A program made the position numbers and the translations under genes. The notes beneath the pieces are model-generated. The model searched no databases and had not been told where the DNA came from. It was given only the letters and a program-made list of their open reading frames with translations. Shown in pieces: positions 17,343 to 26,849 of a DNA stretch of 64,000 nt. The DNA lies in assembly GCA_963834425.1 (NCBI GenBank), contig CAWIBR010000013.1:992001-1056000 (forward strand), in the 5' to 3' direction. Within the stretch, counting starts at the first letter, position 1. Each line of letters opens with the position of its first letter. Origin of the DNA: CAVURS01 sp963834425 (lineage in GTDB: Bacteria > Actinomycetota > Actinomycetes > Actinomycetales > CAVURS01).

Positions 17343-18300
17343 ATGGCCAAAGGCGGCAAGAGCACGCAGCAAGGGCGGCAAGGCCTCCGAGAAGGGCCAG
17401 GACCGGGCGACGGCGAAGAAGGCCAAGGCGTCCAAGACCAGGCCTGCGGCGAGCACGCCGCCGACGACCAAGGCCCTGAGTGAGCTCCTGCGGGCCGGGC
17501 CGGACTTCGACCTGAGCGCCGCGAAAACCGATGCCACACCTGGCTTCCGGGGTGGCAAGCGGGATGGTGAGAACGCTCTGGCCGACGGCAAGGAGCGTCT
17601 GTCGAACCTCCAGGACCGGCTGACCGCGGCCGCCGCGGGGGGCTCGGGGCGCTCGGTCCTGCTCGTCGTCCAAGGCATGGACACAGCCGGCAAGGGCGGC
17701 ATCGTCCGGCACGTCGTCAGTGCCTGCGACCCCGAAGGCGTGCGGGTCACGTCGTTCAAGGTCCCGACCGCGGAGGAGCTCAGCCACGACTTCCTGTGGC
17801 GGATCCGTAGGGCGCTGCCCCCGGCCGGCCGGATCGGCGTCTTCGATCGCTCCCACTACGAGGACGTCCTGATCGTGCGGGTCCACGAGCTGGCCCCGCG
17901 CGCCACCTGGGCTCGGCGCTACGCCACCATCAACCGGTTCGAGCAGCGGCTGGTCGACGATGGCACGACGGTGGTCAAGGTCATGCTCAACATCTCGGCC
18001 GACGAGCAGAAGCGCCGACTCCGGGACCGGCTCAGTCGGCCGGACAAGTGGTGGAAGTTCAACCCCGGCGACATCGACGAGCGGGAGGAGTGGCCGGCCT
18101 ATCAGGAGGCCTACCAGGCCGCGCTCACCAAGTGCTCGACGGAGGCCGCGCCCTGGTACGTCGTGCCGGCGGACCACAAGTGGTACGCCCGCTGGGCCGT
18201 GCAGCAGCTGCTCATCGACGCGTTGGATGGCATCGACCCGCAGTGGCCGCCGGCCGACTTCGACATCAAGGCCGAGAAGGCCCGGCTGGCCGCGACGTAG
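17343..18300 (+). CDS. ppk2: Polyphosphate kinase 2 family protein, N-terminal frameshift
   Basis: A protein of about 318 residues of the PPK2 family, which transfers phosphate between polyphosphate and nucleotides in the cytosol. A Lys/Ala-rich leader is followed by LLVVQGMDTAGKGGIVRHV (Walker A), the lid-region FLWRIRRALPPAGRIGVFDRSHYEDVLIVRVHEL (Walker B, FDRSHYED) and KWWKFNPGDIDEREEWPAYQEAYQ. One base too many near 17367 separates the ATG at 17343 (MAKGGKST) from the rest (SKGGKASEKGQ). The break is in low-complexity sequence, so a different true start cannot be excluded. No ribosome site is visible. It lies on the opposite strand between treZ and treY, and its stop abuts the treY stop. 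Confidence 0.85.
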
Positions 18301-18301
18301 G

Positions 18302-20757
18302 TCAGGCCCGGCGGAGCAGGGCGACCGGGAGGTCGGTCAGGAGCTCGGCGATCCGCATCGGACCGGCGGCGAAGGTGCGGCCGGTGAAGACCTCGCTCCA
18401 GCCGTCGGGCGCCTCGGGGAGCGAGATGGTGTGCTCGCCCCACCCTCCGAATCGGTTGAGGGACACCGCAAGTCGGGTCATCAGCGCGACGACCGCTGGC
18501 CCGGACCCGTCACCTCGGGACAACGCGAGGGCCGACCCGGATGTCGTCGCGACCGGCGCGTAGGTCGCCTCCGAGCCGATGAACCACTCCGGGTGCTCGC
18601 GCCGCAGCCGAAGGGTCCGCGCGCGTCACCAGCAGCTTGGCCTGACGCAGATCAAGCGACCGCAGGTCGACGTCCGCCTCCAGCGCGGCCAGGTCCGCGG
18701 CGAGCGCCTCGTGGTCGACGGGCTGCCGGTTGTCCGGGTCGACCAGGGTCAAGCGAGAGCGACTCGCAGCCCTGGTAGACGTCCGGCACCCCGGGCAGCA
18801 CCAGCTGGAGCAGCTTCTGGCCCAGCGTCGTGGCAGCGACGGCTTCGGCGGTCGACCGGCCCCAGGCGCGCACGAGATCCAACACCACCTCGTCCTGCAG
18901 GGCCCGCTCGACGAACTCCCGGACCGCATCCTCGTAGGCCGGCTCCGGGGTGGTCCAGGTCGTGCGCAGCTTGGCCTCGCGGATCGCCTTCTCCACGTAG
19001 GGAACCAACCGCTGACGCGTGATCGGGAACGTGCCGATCAGGGTCTGCCAGACCAACAGCTCGAGCCGGCCGTCGACCTCGGCTGCCCGATAGCCGGAGC
19101 TGGCGGCGTGCAGCGCGCGGATCAGCTCGGTCCAGTCGGCCCCGAGCTCGGACGCGACGGCCAACCGGGCGCGGACGTCCTCCGAGCGCTTGGTGTCGTG
19201 GGTCGAGAGCGTGGTCATGGCGGTCGGATGGGCCTGCAGCTGCTGAGCGGCGAAGGTGTGCAGCTCTTCGGGCGGGAGGCCGATCCGGGACGGGTCGCCA
19301 CCGACCTCGTTGAGCGAGACGAGCCGGACCCAGCGGTACGCCGCGGTGTCCTCGACGCCTTTGGCCATCACCGGCCCACACGTCTGCTGGAAGCGCGTGA
19401 CGAGCTCGGCCCGCTGCGAGCGGGCCTGATCGGTCAGCAGGGCCGGGTCGCCCACCGGCCGGCCCAGAATGAGGTCGCGCACGAGCTCCAGGGCGTCGCG
19501 GGTGTCCTCGGGCAAGCGCCCGAAGGCCTCGGTCGCGGCCTCCTCCACCGCCGCGACCGACGCCGGCGGCGCGGGCTCGCCGGGCACGACGTAGGCGCGG
19601 TAGCGGTCGAAGGCCACGAGCAGCTCGACCACGCAGTCGTGCAGGTCGCGACGGGTGTGGTCGCGCAGCAGCGGGTCGACCGTGCAGATCTCGACCAGCA
19701 GGTCGACCAGGCGGTGCACCTCGGCGTACAGACTGCCTTCGATCACCTCGCGCTTGGCCGATCTGGAGCAGGTCGGCCAGTCCTCGGTCTCGGCGGCGAG
19801 CTCCTCGGCCAGCGCCGACAGGGCTTGCGTGCCCGCGCCGTCGTGGAACACACCGCTGACCAGTCGCAAGGCCTCGTAACCCGTTGTGCCAGAGCACTTC
19901 CAGTCGCCGGCGAGGGTCTCGTCCGGCTCCAGGATCTTCTCCACCACGACCCAGCTGTCGTCGGTCCGGGCGGCCAGCTGGGCCAGGTAGTCCCGGGGGT
20001 CGGCCAGGCCGTCCGGATGGTCGATCCGGAGCCCGTCGATCGACCCGTCCTGCACCAGCTCGACGAGCAAGGCGTGCGTCTGGGCGAAGACGTCCGGGTC
20101 CTCCTGGCGCACGGCCGCCAGCGTGTCGACGTCGAAGAACCGCCGGTAGTTCAGCTCCTGGTCGCCGACCCGCCAGTGGGCTAGCCGGTACCACTGCTGG
20201 TCGACCAGCTGGGCCGTCGGCAGGCCCTCGGTGCCCGGGCGCAGCGGGAACTCGTGCTCGAAGTAACGCAACACCGGCTCGTCGCCCCGCGGGCCGCCGC
20301 GGGGATCCAGCGCGAGCTCGCCGGCCGCGAGCACCTGCCCGATCCGCGACCCCAGCACCGGCATGAGCAGCGCACCGTGGTCGACTCGCCAGTCGACGTC
20401 GAACCACGCGGCGTACGGCGAGGCCGGCCCGTCGCGCAGGACCGACCACAGGGCGGCGTTCTGCCAGGCCGGGGTCGGGACGGCCATGTGGTTGGGCACG
20501 ACATCGACCACTGCGCCCATCCCCGCTGCGTGCAAGGCCTCCACCAGGACGCGCAGGCCGTCCCGCCCCCCGAGCTCGGCCGAGATCGAGGAGTGGTCGA
20601 CCACGTCGTACCCGTGGGTCGAACCCTTGGTCGCGGTGAGGATGGGCGAGAGGTAGGCGTGCGTGACGCCGAGGCGGGACAGGTAGGGCACGAGGCCGGC
20701 AGCGTCGGCGAAGCCGAAGCCGGCGTGGAGCTGCAACCGATAGGTGGACACCGGCAC
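18302..20757 (-). CDS. treY: Malto-oligosyltrehalose synthase, two C-terminal frameshifts
   Basis: TreY rearranges the reducing-end glucose of malto-oligosaccharides to a trehalosyl unit. Read across the breaks it has about 817 residues: VSTYRLQLHAGFGFADAAGLVPYLSRLGVTHAYLSPI, GSTHGYDVVDH, VVDVVPNHMAVP, RIDHPDGLADP, EKILEPDE, GTTGYE and LPGVPDVYQGCESLSL. The frame then changes (near 18755) to TLVDPDNRQPVDHEAL, and again within a CGCGCGCG run near 18620 to LRLRREHPEWFIG, ending LLTDLPVALLRRA. The GTG at 20757 or 20751 starts it 32 bases after the glgX stop, indicating a glgX–treY operon. The rest of the protein is intact, so sequence indels are likelier than gene death. Confidence 0.88.
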
Positions 20758-20789
20758 GGGCCGGCCGGCGCCTGGTCGGTGCAGCCCGC

Positions 20790-22991
20790 TCACCCGCTGA
20801 CCGACCGCGGGGCGCGCAGGACGAGCACCGACCGAGACTTCACGCCGACCGAGGCGCCAGAGGCGAACTGGGCCGAGTCGTCGTCGGCCGTCGGCTCCGC
20901 GCTGTCGGCCGCGATCAGCCAGTGCTGGCCGTAGGCCTCGCTCGGCAGGACGAACTCCACGTCGTCCGGGCTGGCGTTGAGCAGCAACAGAAACGAGTCG
21001 TCGACGACGGGCTGGCCGCGGGTGTCCGACTCGGGGATCGCGCCGCCGTTGAGGAAGACCATCAGCTCCTGGGCCCGACCGTCCTGCCAGGACTTCTCGT
21101 CCATGTGCGAGCCGTCCGGCTGGAACCACGCGATGTCGCCCAGCGAGCTCTCGCCGCCGTGCTTGGCGTCGCCGGCGAAGAACCGCCGTCGCCGAAAGGC
21201 CGGATGCCGGGCCCGGAGCTTGGTCAGCCGTCGGGTGAAGGTCAGCAGCGCGGTCTTCTCCGGGTCCATCTGCCAGCTGACCCAGGAGGTCTCGTTGTCC
21301 TGGCAGTAGACGTTGTTGTTGCCGCGCTGGGTTCGGGCGATCTCGTCGCCGTGCGCGATCATCGGCACGCCCTGGGAGAGCAGCAACGTCGTCAGGAAGT
21401 TGCGGTGCTGGCGGGCCCGCAGCGCGAGGATGTCCTTGTCCTTCGTGTCACCCTCGGCGCCGCAGTTCCAGGACCGGTTGAAGCTCTCGCCGTCCTGGTT
21501 GTTCTCGCCGTTGGCGTCGTTGTGCTTTTCGTTGTAGGACACCAGGTCTCGCATCGTGAAGCCGTCGTGCGCGGTCACGAAGTTGATGCTGGCGAAGGGT
21601 CGACGGCCGGAGTGCTCGTAGAGGTCCGAGGAACCGGTCAACCGCGACGCGAACTCGCCCAGCGTCGACGGCTCGCCCCGCCAGAAGTCGCGCACGGTGT
21701 CGCGGTACTTGCCGTTCCACTCGGTCCACAGCGGCGGGAAGTTGCCGACCTGGTAACCACCATCGCCGACGTCCCACGGCTCGGCGATCAGCTTGACCTG
21801 GCTCACGACCGGGTCCTGCTGCACGAGGTCGAAGAACGCCGACAGCCGGTCGACTTCGTGGAACTGCCGGGCCAGCGTCGCCGCGAGGTCGAACCGGAAA
21901 CCGTCGACGTGCATCTCGGTGACCCAGTAGCGCAGCGAGTCCATGATCAGCTGCAGCACGTGCGGGTGCCGCATCAGCAGGCTGTTCCCCGTGCCGGTCG
22001 TGTCGTAGTAGTGCTCCGGCGCGTCGTCAACGAGCCGGTAGTACGACGCGTTGTCGATGCCGCGGAAGCACAGCGTCGGGCCCCACTCGTTGCCCTCGGC
22101 CGTGTGGTTGTAGACGACGTCGAGGATGACCTCGATGTCGGCCTCGTGCAGGGCCCGGACCATGCCCTTGAACTCCTGCACCTGCTGCCCGCGCGTGCCG
22201 TACGCCGCGTAGCCGTTGTGCGGAGCCAGGAAGCCGATCGTGTTGTAGCCCCAGTAGTTCGCCAGACCCTGGTCGGTCAGATGCGGGTCCTGGACGAACT
22301 GGTGCACCGGCATCAGCTCGATCGCCGTCACGCCGAGGGCGGTCAGGTGGTCGATCATCACCGGGTGGCCGAGCGCGGCGTAGGTGCCGCGGATCTCCTC
22401 CGGGATGCCGGGGTGGAGCTTGGTCAGGCCCTTGACGTGCGCCTCGTAGATGACCGTCTCGTGGTAGCCGTGACCCGGCGCGCGGTCGTTGCCCCAGTCG
22501 AAGAACGGGTTCACCACCACCGAGAGCATCGTGTGGCCCAGGCTGTCGTCGGCGTTGAGCGCCTTGTGGTCCTCGAAGTCGTAGGAGAAGAGCGAGTGGT
22601 CGCCGTCGATCTGCCCGTCGACCGCCTTGGCGTAAGGATCGAGCAGCAGCTTGGTCGGGTTGCACCGCTGCCCGTTCTTCGGGTCGTAGGGCCCGTGCAC
22701 GCGGTAGCCGTAGCGCTGCCCGGGCTGCACCCCGGGCAGGTAGCCGTGCCAGACGAAGGCGTCGACCTCGGCCAGGTCCACGCTGCGGCTGGACCCGTCG
22801 TCCCCGACGAGCACCAGCTCGACCCGCTCGGCGACCTCGGAGAACAGGGCAAAGGTGACACCCGTCCCGTCGTACGTCGCCCCGAGGGGGTAGGACCGGC
22901 CCGGCCAGACCTCGAGGTCGGCCGAGGATTGTGTGGTGACGGCGGGACCGGCGGTCGAGCCGGGGGTCAGGCCGGGGGTCGCTGTGCTCAT
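20790..22991 (-). CDS. glgX: Glycogen debranching enzyme
   Basis: A 733-residue GH13 isoamylase-type debranching enzyme that cuts alpha-1,6 branches of glycogen and feeds linear maltodextrin to TreY/TreZ. An N-terminal CBM48 domain (YPLGATYDGTGVTFALFSEVAERVELVL) precedes the (beta/alpha)8 barrel. Catalytic regions visible are DVVYNHTAEG, GFRFDLAATL (nucleophile Asp), IAEPWDVGDGGYQVG (acid Glu) and NFVTAHDGFTMRDLVSYNEKHN. The ATG at 22991 opens MSTATPGLTPG. No Shine–Dalgarno is seen, so the message may be leaderless. It heads the glgX–treY unit and diverges from the YihY-family gene. Confidence 0.95.
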   Translation of the reverse strand: MSTATPGLTPGSTAGPAVTTQSSADLEVWPGRSYPLGATYDGTGVTFALFSEVAERVELVLVGDDGSSRSVDLAEVDAFVWHGYLPGVQPGQRYGYRVHGPYDPKNGQRCNPTKLLLDPYAKAVDGQIDGDHSLFSYDFEDHKALNADDSLGHTMLSVVVNPFFDWGNDRAPGHGYHETVIYEAHVKGLTKLHPGIPEEIRGTYAALGHPVMIDHLTALGVTAIELMPVHQFVQDPHLTDQGLANYWGYNTIGFLAPHNGYAAYGTRGQQVQEFKGMVRALHEADIEVILDVVYNHTAEGNEWGPTLCFRGIDNASYYRLVDDAPEHYYDTTGTGNSLLMRHPHVLQLIMDSLRYWVTEMHVDGFRFDLAATLARQFHEVDRLSAFFDLVQQDPVVSQVKLIAEPWDVGDGGYQVGNFPPLWTEWNGKYRDTVRDFWRGEPSTLGEFASRLTGSSDLYEHSGRRPFASINFVTAHDGFTMRDLVSYNEKHNDANGENNQDGESFNRSWNCGAEGDTKDKDILALRARQHRNFLTTLLLSQGVPMIAHGDEIARTQRGNNNVYCQDNETSWVSWQMDPEKTALLTFTRRLTKLRARHPAFRRRRFFAGDAKHGGESSLGDIAWFQPDGSHMDEKSWQDGRAQELMVFLNGGAIPESDTRGQPVVDDSFLLLLNASPDDVEFVLPSEAYGQHWLIAADSAEPTADDDSAQFASGASVGVKSRSVLVLRAPRSVSG

Positions 22992-23067
22992 CAGGGCACA
23001 CCGTAGGGGAGGGCGGCCGTTCGTGTCGGACGGGCCGCCCGGAGGCCCGGCCAACTACCGTGTGGGG

Positions 23068-24231
23068 GTGAGTGAGGGGAGGGCGGCCCGAACCAGTGCG
23101 CCGAAGGGCGCCCTGCTCGCCGCCGTCCGCCGGGCCAGGGCGGTCCGGACCGTGGACCGGCTGTGGCGGCTCACTCGCGAGACGGTCAAGATCTGCATGC
23201 GCTACCGGGTGACCGGGCTGGCCTCCGAGGCCGGCTTCTTCGCGCTGTTGTCCCTGCCGCCGCTGATCCTGGGTCTGTTCGGCGGCGTCGGCTACGTCGG
23301 CAAGGCGGTCGGACGCGACAACGTCCAGGCGCTGCAGGAGAAGATCACCGACCTGGCCTCGAAGGTCCTGACGTCCTCCACGGTGGCCTCCGCCATCACC
23401 CCCACGCTGAACGACGTCTTCAAGAACGGCCGCGCCGACCTGATCTCGATCGGCTTCCTGCTCTCGCTGTGGTCCGGCTCGCGGGTGCTGAACGTCTTCG
23501 TCGACACGATCTCGATCATGTACGGCCAGAGCGGAGTGCGCGGGATCGTCCGCACCCGCGTGCTGTCCTTCAGCCTGTACGTCGCCTCGCTCGTGGTCGG
23601 CGTCGTGATCTTCCCGCTCGTCATCCTCGGCCCGCAGCTGCTCGGCGACATCCTCAACGGCCGGGCCGAGCTCCTGCTGCTTCTCTACTGGCCGGTCGTG
23701 ACGGTGCTGACCATCGCCAGCCTGTCCTCGCTCTACTGGATCTCGACCCCGCGGCGCACGTCATGGGTGCGCAACGTTCCCGGGGCCGCGCTGGCCCTGC
23801 TGATCTGGATCGGCGCGAGTGTCGTCCTGCGCTGGTTCCTGGGCGAGTCGGTCGGGCCACGGTCGACGTCGATCTACGGGCCGCTGGCCGCACCGATCGT
23901 GGTCCTGATCTGGCTCTACTTCCTGGCCATCGCCGTGTTGATCGGCGCCGCGCTCAACGCGGCCACCCGGGCCCTCTGGCCGGCCGTCGACGGACCGCGC
24001 CGCTTCTCGCGCACCCGTCCGGCCTCCGCGATCCGGACCGGCGACAAGCCGACGGAGATGCGAGCCGAACCGGCGGTGGACTCTCACCCGCCGTCCCGGC
24101 CCCTGACCCCGCTGCCGCAGGCCGTGCTCGACCCTGATGAGCCGCGCGCCATGGCGTACCCGATGGCCAAGGAGCGCCCGCTGGCCCAGGACCGCGATGG
24201 AGCCGAAATCGAGGTGACCCGGCGGCCCTGA
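23068..24231 (+). CDS. YihY/BrkB-family inner-membrane protein
   Basis: A protein of about 387 residues with six hydrophobic segments. It contains RYRVTGLASEAGFFALLSLPPLILGLFG, GFLLSLWSGSRVLNVFVDTISIMYG and YGPLAAPIVVLIWLYFLAIAVLIGAALNA, the three most conserved blocks of the YihY/BrkB family. The cytoplasmic tail of about 80 residues is charged and Pro-rich. The family is of uncertain function despite an old RNase BN label. Two GTG codons (23062 and 23068) fit; I prefer 23068 (MSEGRAARTS). The rsgA start follows its stop by one base. Confidence 0.88.
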   Translation: MSEGRAARTSAPKGALLAAVRRARAVRTVDRLWRLTRETVKICMRYRVTGLASEAGFFALLSLPPLILGLFGGVGYVGKAVGRDNVQALQEKITDLASKVLTSSTVASAITPTLNDVFKNGRADLISIGFLLSLWSGSRVLNVFVDTISIMYGQSGVRGIVRTRVLSFSLYVASLVVGVVIFPLVILGPQLLGDILNGRAELLLLLYWPVVTVLTIASLSSLYWISTPRRTSWVRNVPGAALALLIWIGASVVLRWFLGESVGPRSTSIYGPLAAPIVVLIWLYFLAIAVLIGAALNAATRALWPAVDGPRRFSRTRPASAIRTGDKPTEMRAEPAVDSHPPSRPLTPLPQAVLDPDEPRAMAYPMAKERPLAQDRDGAEIEVTRRP

Positions 24232-24232
24232 C

Positions 24233-25381
24233 GTGCGTAGCGTCGCGATCGTGACGGGACTTCGAGCGACGCCCGCCCGGCCGGCCTTGCCGAGCTGGCT
24301 CGGCTGGGACGAGGGCTGGGCCGCGGCGTACGCCGAGGCGGCCGAGGCAGTTCCAGCCCGGCGGCTGGCCGGGCTGGCCGACGGACCGGGGGAGCCGGCC
24401 CGGGTCACCCGCACCGACCGCTCGGGGGCGGAGGTGCTGACCGGCACTGGCCCGCTGCGGGTCACCTGGGGGGCCGACCTGCTGGCCGCTGTGGCCGCGG
24501 ACGGAGGCCTGGCACCGACGACCGGTGACTTCGTGCGGTGCCAGCACTGGGCCGACGAGCGGGTCACCGCGGAGCAGGTCCTGCCCCGCCGTACGGCGAT
24601 CTTGCGGGCCAGCGCCTCCGGGCGCTCCGAGGGCCAGGTGTTGGCGGCCAACATCGACGCCGTCGCCGTCGTCGAGCCGCTGGTGCCCGAGCCGCAGGTC
24701 GGCCGGGTCGAGCGGCTGCTCGCGCTGGCCTGGGACAGTGGCGCAGCACCGCACCTGGTGCTCACCAAAGCCGACTTGTGCACCGACGGGGAGGCCGTGG
24801 CCGCCGACCTCGGCCGCGACGTGGCCCCCGGCGTACCCGTTCATCTGCTCGCTGCGCCAACGGGTCTGGGCCTGGCCGACCTCGCAGCCCTGTGTGCCGG
24901 TGGGCAGACGCTGGCCCTGCTCGGCGGCTCGGGGGCTGGCAAGTCGACCCTGCTGAACGCCCTCGTCGGCGCCGAGATCATGGCGACCAACGCCCTAGCG
25001 GCGGTGGGCAAGGGCCGGCACACGACGGTGACCAGGGAGCTGCACGCGAGCGCGAACGGCGGGGCGGTCATCGACACGCCCGGCCTGCGCGGGGTGGGCC
25101 TGCTGGACACCGGCGGCCTGGCCGAGGTGTTCCGCGAGGTCGAGGAGCTGGCCGCCGCCTGCCGGTTCACCGACTGCGCCCACCTCGGCGAGCCCGGCTG
25201 CGCGGTGCTGGCCGCCGTCGACGCCGGGGAGCTTCCCGAGCGGCGGCTGGAGAGCTGGCGCAAGCTGCAACGGGAGGCCGAGTGGGTCGCCTCCCGCACC
25301 GACGCCCGGCTGCGGCAGGCCCGCAAGCAGGAGTGGAAGGTCATCCACAAGGCGAACCGGTCCGGGCGGATCCGGCCCTGA
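24233..25381 (+). CDS. rsgA: Ribosome small-subunit-dependent GTPase A
   Basis: A 382-residue circularly permuted GTPase that checks late 30S maturation. The order of motifs is the permuted one: OB-fold (TGDFVRCQHW), G4 LVLTKADL, G1 LLGGSGAGKSTLLNALVG, G2 region KGRHTTVTRELH, G3 VIDTPGLRGVG, then the zinc-binding end CRFTDCAHLGEPGCAV. The N-terminal 35 residues vary and the start may be GTG 24233 or GTG 24251. It abuts the YihY-family gene, so the two are probably one transcript. A cluster of three tRNA genes follows. Confidence 0.93.
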   Translation: MRSVAIVTGLRATPARPALPSWLGWDEGWAAAYAEAAEAVPARRLAGLADGPGEPARVTRTDRSGAEVLTGTGPLRVTWGADLLAAVAADGGLAPTTGDFVRCQHWADERVTAEQVLPRRTAILRASASGRSEGQVLAANIDAVAVVEPLVPEPQVGRVERLLALAWDSGAAPHLVLTKADLCTDGEAVAADLGRDVAPGVPVHLLAAPTGLGLADLAALCAGGQTLALLGGSGAGKSTLLNALVGAEIMATNALAAVGKGRHTTVTRELHASANGGAVIDTPGLRGVGLLDTGGLAEVFREVEELAAACRFTDCAHLGEPGCAVLAAVDAGELPERRLESWRKLQREAEWVASRTDARLRQARKQEWKVIHKANRSGRIRP

Positions 25382-25490
25382 CGCCGGGCTGACGGCGTTG
25401 CCGAGCCCGGATCGAGTTGGACCGGCCGTCCGGGCATCGGATAACCTCATCCAGCGCGCCAGCCCCAGGGTCAACCAGGGTCGGTGTCGC

Positions 25491-25563
25491 GCGGACGTGG
25501 CTCAGTTGGTAGAGCATCACCTTGCCAAGGTGAGGGTCGCGGGTTCGAATCCCGTCGTCCGCT
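25491..25563 (+). tRNA. tRNA-Gly (GCC)
   Basis: The acceptor arms GCGGACG and CGTCCGC pair fully. The D-arm GCTCAGTTGGTAGAGC is present, the anticodon stem-loop CACCT-TGCCAAG-GTG carries GCC, and the T-arm GGGTTCGAATCCC follows. The discriminator is T. CCA is not encoded. It is the first of three tandem tRNAs. Confidence 0.97.
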
Positions 25564-25581
25564 CGGGGGCGCGAGCCTCAC

Positions 25582-25652
25582 GGTGGAGTGGCCGAGAGGC
25601 GAGGCAACGGCCTGCAAAGCCGTGTACACGGGTTCAAATCCCGTCTCCACCT
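25582..25652 (+). tRNA. tRNA-Cys (GCA)
   Basis: The acceptor arms GGTGGAG and CTCCACC pair fully. The anticodon loop CTGCAAA carries GCA, the T-arm is CGGGTTCAAATCCCG, and the discriminator is T as expected for cysteine. CCA is not encoded. Eighteen bases separate it from tRNA-Gly. Confidence 0.96.
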
Positions 25653-25706
25653 CGCACGAACTCGCAGGAACGTGAATGACCGCACGCCGTGAGGCGGACG
25701 GAGCGA

Positions 25707-25781
25707 GGGCGATTGGCGCAGCGGTAGCGCGCTTCCCTGACACGGAAGAGGTCACTGGTTCGATCCCAGTATCGCCCACCA
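25707..25781 (+). tRNA. tRNA-Val (GAC)
   Basis: The acceptor arms GGGCGAT and ATCGCCC pair fully. The anticodon stem CTTCC/GGAAG encloses CTGACAC with anticodon GAC, and the T-arm is CTGGTTCGATCCCAG. The discriminator A is followed by an encoded CCA, unlike its neighbours. A terminator hairpin follows. Confidence 0.96.
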
Positions 25782-25793
25782 GCACGGCAGTCC

Positions 25794-25820
25794 AGAGGCT
25801 CCTCCGGGGGCCTCTTTCTG
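25794..25820 (+). terminator. Terminator of the tRNA cluster
   Basis: AGAGGC at 25794 pairs with GCCTCT at 25809–25814, with CTCC/GGGG extending the stem. It is followed by TTCTGTTT, a short T-rich run. It ends the tRNA-Gly–Cys–Val transcript. Confidence 0.75.
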
Positions 25821-25872
25821 TTTGTCCGGACGGTGGGGGGACGGCGGCCGCCGCAACGCTTAACCTGAGCGC

Positions 25873-26700
25873 GTGCACACGGTGGGGCTGACCTGGCAGC
25901 ACTCGCTCGAGGTGGCCGCCGTACTCATCGTCATCGGTGCCGTGATGGCGACGTCCACCAACAGCCGGGTGCGCTACGTCGGTGCCTTCGCTCGTGAGGC
26001 CGCCGTGATCGGCGCGCTCTACGGCGTCTGGCAGCTGGCCAACATGATCTCGGTGACCGGAGCGGGCGGAGCCTTCGCCCGCGCGCATTGGATCCGGCAG
26101 TTCGAGCGTGACGTGCACCTGCCGTCCGAGGCCAGCGTCCAGCACCTGGTGCTGCCCCATCCGCACGTCGTGCAGGCGATGAACCTCTACTACGCGACCA
26201 TGCACCTGACGATGATGTTCGTCTTCCTGATCTGGCTGTTCGTGCGTCACCGCGACCAGTACCGCCCGATCCGCCAGATCATGGCCTGGACCACGCTGGG
26301 CTGCCTGCTGGTCCAGCTGATCCCCGTCGCGCCTCCCCGGATGCTGCCGGGGATCGTGGACACCGCGATGCTCTACGGCCAGTCGGTCTATGCCAACGGC
26401 CTGCCGATCGACCAGCTGTCGGCCATGCCCTCGATCCACGTGGCCTGGGCCGTGCTGGTCGGCTACTACGTCTGGCGAGTCAGCCCGAGCCGTTGGCGGT
26501 TCATTGGGCCCATGCACTCGGTCACCACGATCTTCGTGGTCGTGGCCACCGGCAACCACTGGTGGCTGGACGGGATTGTCGGCGTCCTGATCCTCGTCGT
26601 CTGCGCGTGGAGCGTCCGCGGCGTCCAATACGCCTGGCACGCGGCCCGGGCTCGTCGCGCTACCGTCCCGGCTCCGTTGGCCGAGGGCGCCACCGCCTGA
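25873..26700 (+). CDS. PAP2-family membrane phosphatase
   Basis: A 275-residue membrane protein with about six transmembrane segments. The phosphatase signature is split in the usual way: a basic loop VAPPRMLPG, then LSAMPSIHVAWAVLVGYY, then VATGNHWWLDGIVGVL, giving the catalytic histidines in PSIHVAW and GNHWWLD. This form resembles the inositol-phosphorylceramide-synthase-like/PAP2 subgroup of actinobacteria, acting on lipid phosphates at the outer face of the membrane. The lipid is unknown. The GTG at 25873 lies 53 bases after the tRNA terminator, with no strong ribosome site. Confidence 0.85.
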   Translation: MHTVGLTWQHSLEVAAVLIVIGAVMATSTNSRVRYVGAFAREAAVIGALYGVWQLANMISVTGAGGAFARAHWIRQFERDVHLPSEASVQHLVLPHPHVVQAMNLYYATMHLTMMFVFLIWLFVRHRDQYRPIRQIMAWTTLGCLLVQLIPVAPPRMLPGIVDTAMLYGQSVYANGLPIDQLSAMPSIHVAWAVLVGYYVWRVSPSRWRFIGPMHSVTTIFVVVATGNHWWLDGIVGVLILVVCAWSVRGVQYAWHAARARRATVPAPLAEGATA

Positions 26701-26721
26701 GCGCGTCCGGAACCGGCGGCG

Positions 26722-26808
26722 AGACAGTTCGTCGTCCCTTTTCGGCGACACGCCGTCCGAGGCGACGGTTCAGCCGGCGTGTCGCCGAAAGCATGTTCTG
26801 AACTGTCT
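26722..26808. repeat. 87-bp nested palindrome
   Basis: The outer arms AGACAGTTC (26722–26730) and GAACTGTCT (26800–26808) are exact reverse complements. So are the inner 16-base arms TTTCGGCGACACGCCG (26740–26755) and CGGCGTGTCGCCGAAA (26775–26790). The element sits between two genes read in the same direction. It could be a terminator, but the outer arms would be odd for that; a miniature mobile element or intergenic repeat is an alternative. Confidence 0.8.
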
Positions 26809-26849
26809 GGGTGGGCCGCTCCTTCGGCGCCCTCCGGCATCCTGGGGCG

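Noticed and set aside
18730..20184. 484-codon plus-strand frame opposite treY
   Set aside because: It is a shadow of treY, low-complexity Arg/Gln/Gly-rich, with no start context.
20922..23006. 694-codon open frame opposite glgX
   Set aside because: It is a mirror of the glgX codon pattern, rich in Val/Arg/Gly with no recognisable domain, while glgX has every catalytic motif.
25491..25781. tRNA cluster as an integration site of a mobile element
   Set aside because: No integrase, no duplicated tRNA 3' end and no atypical gene block adjoin it.
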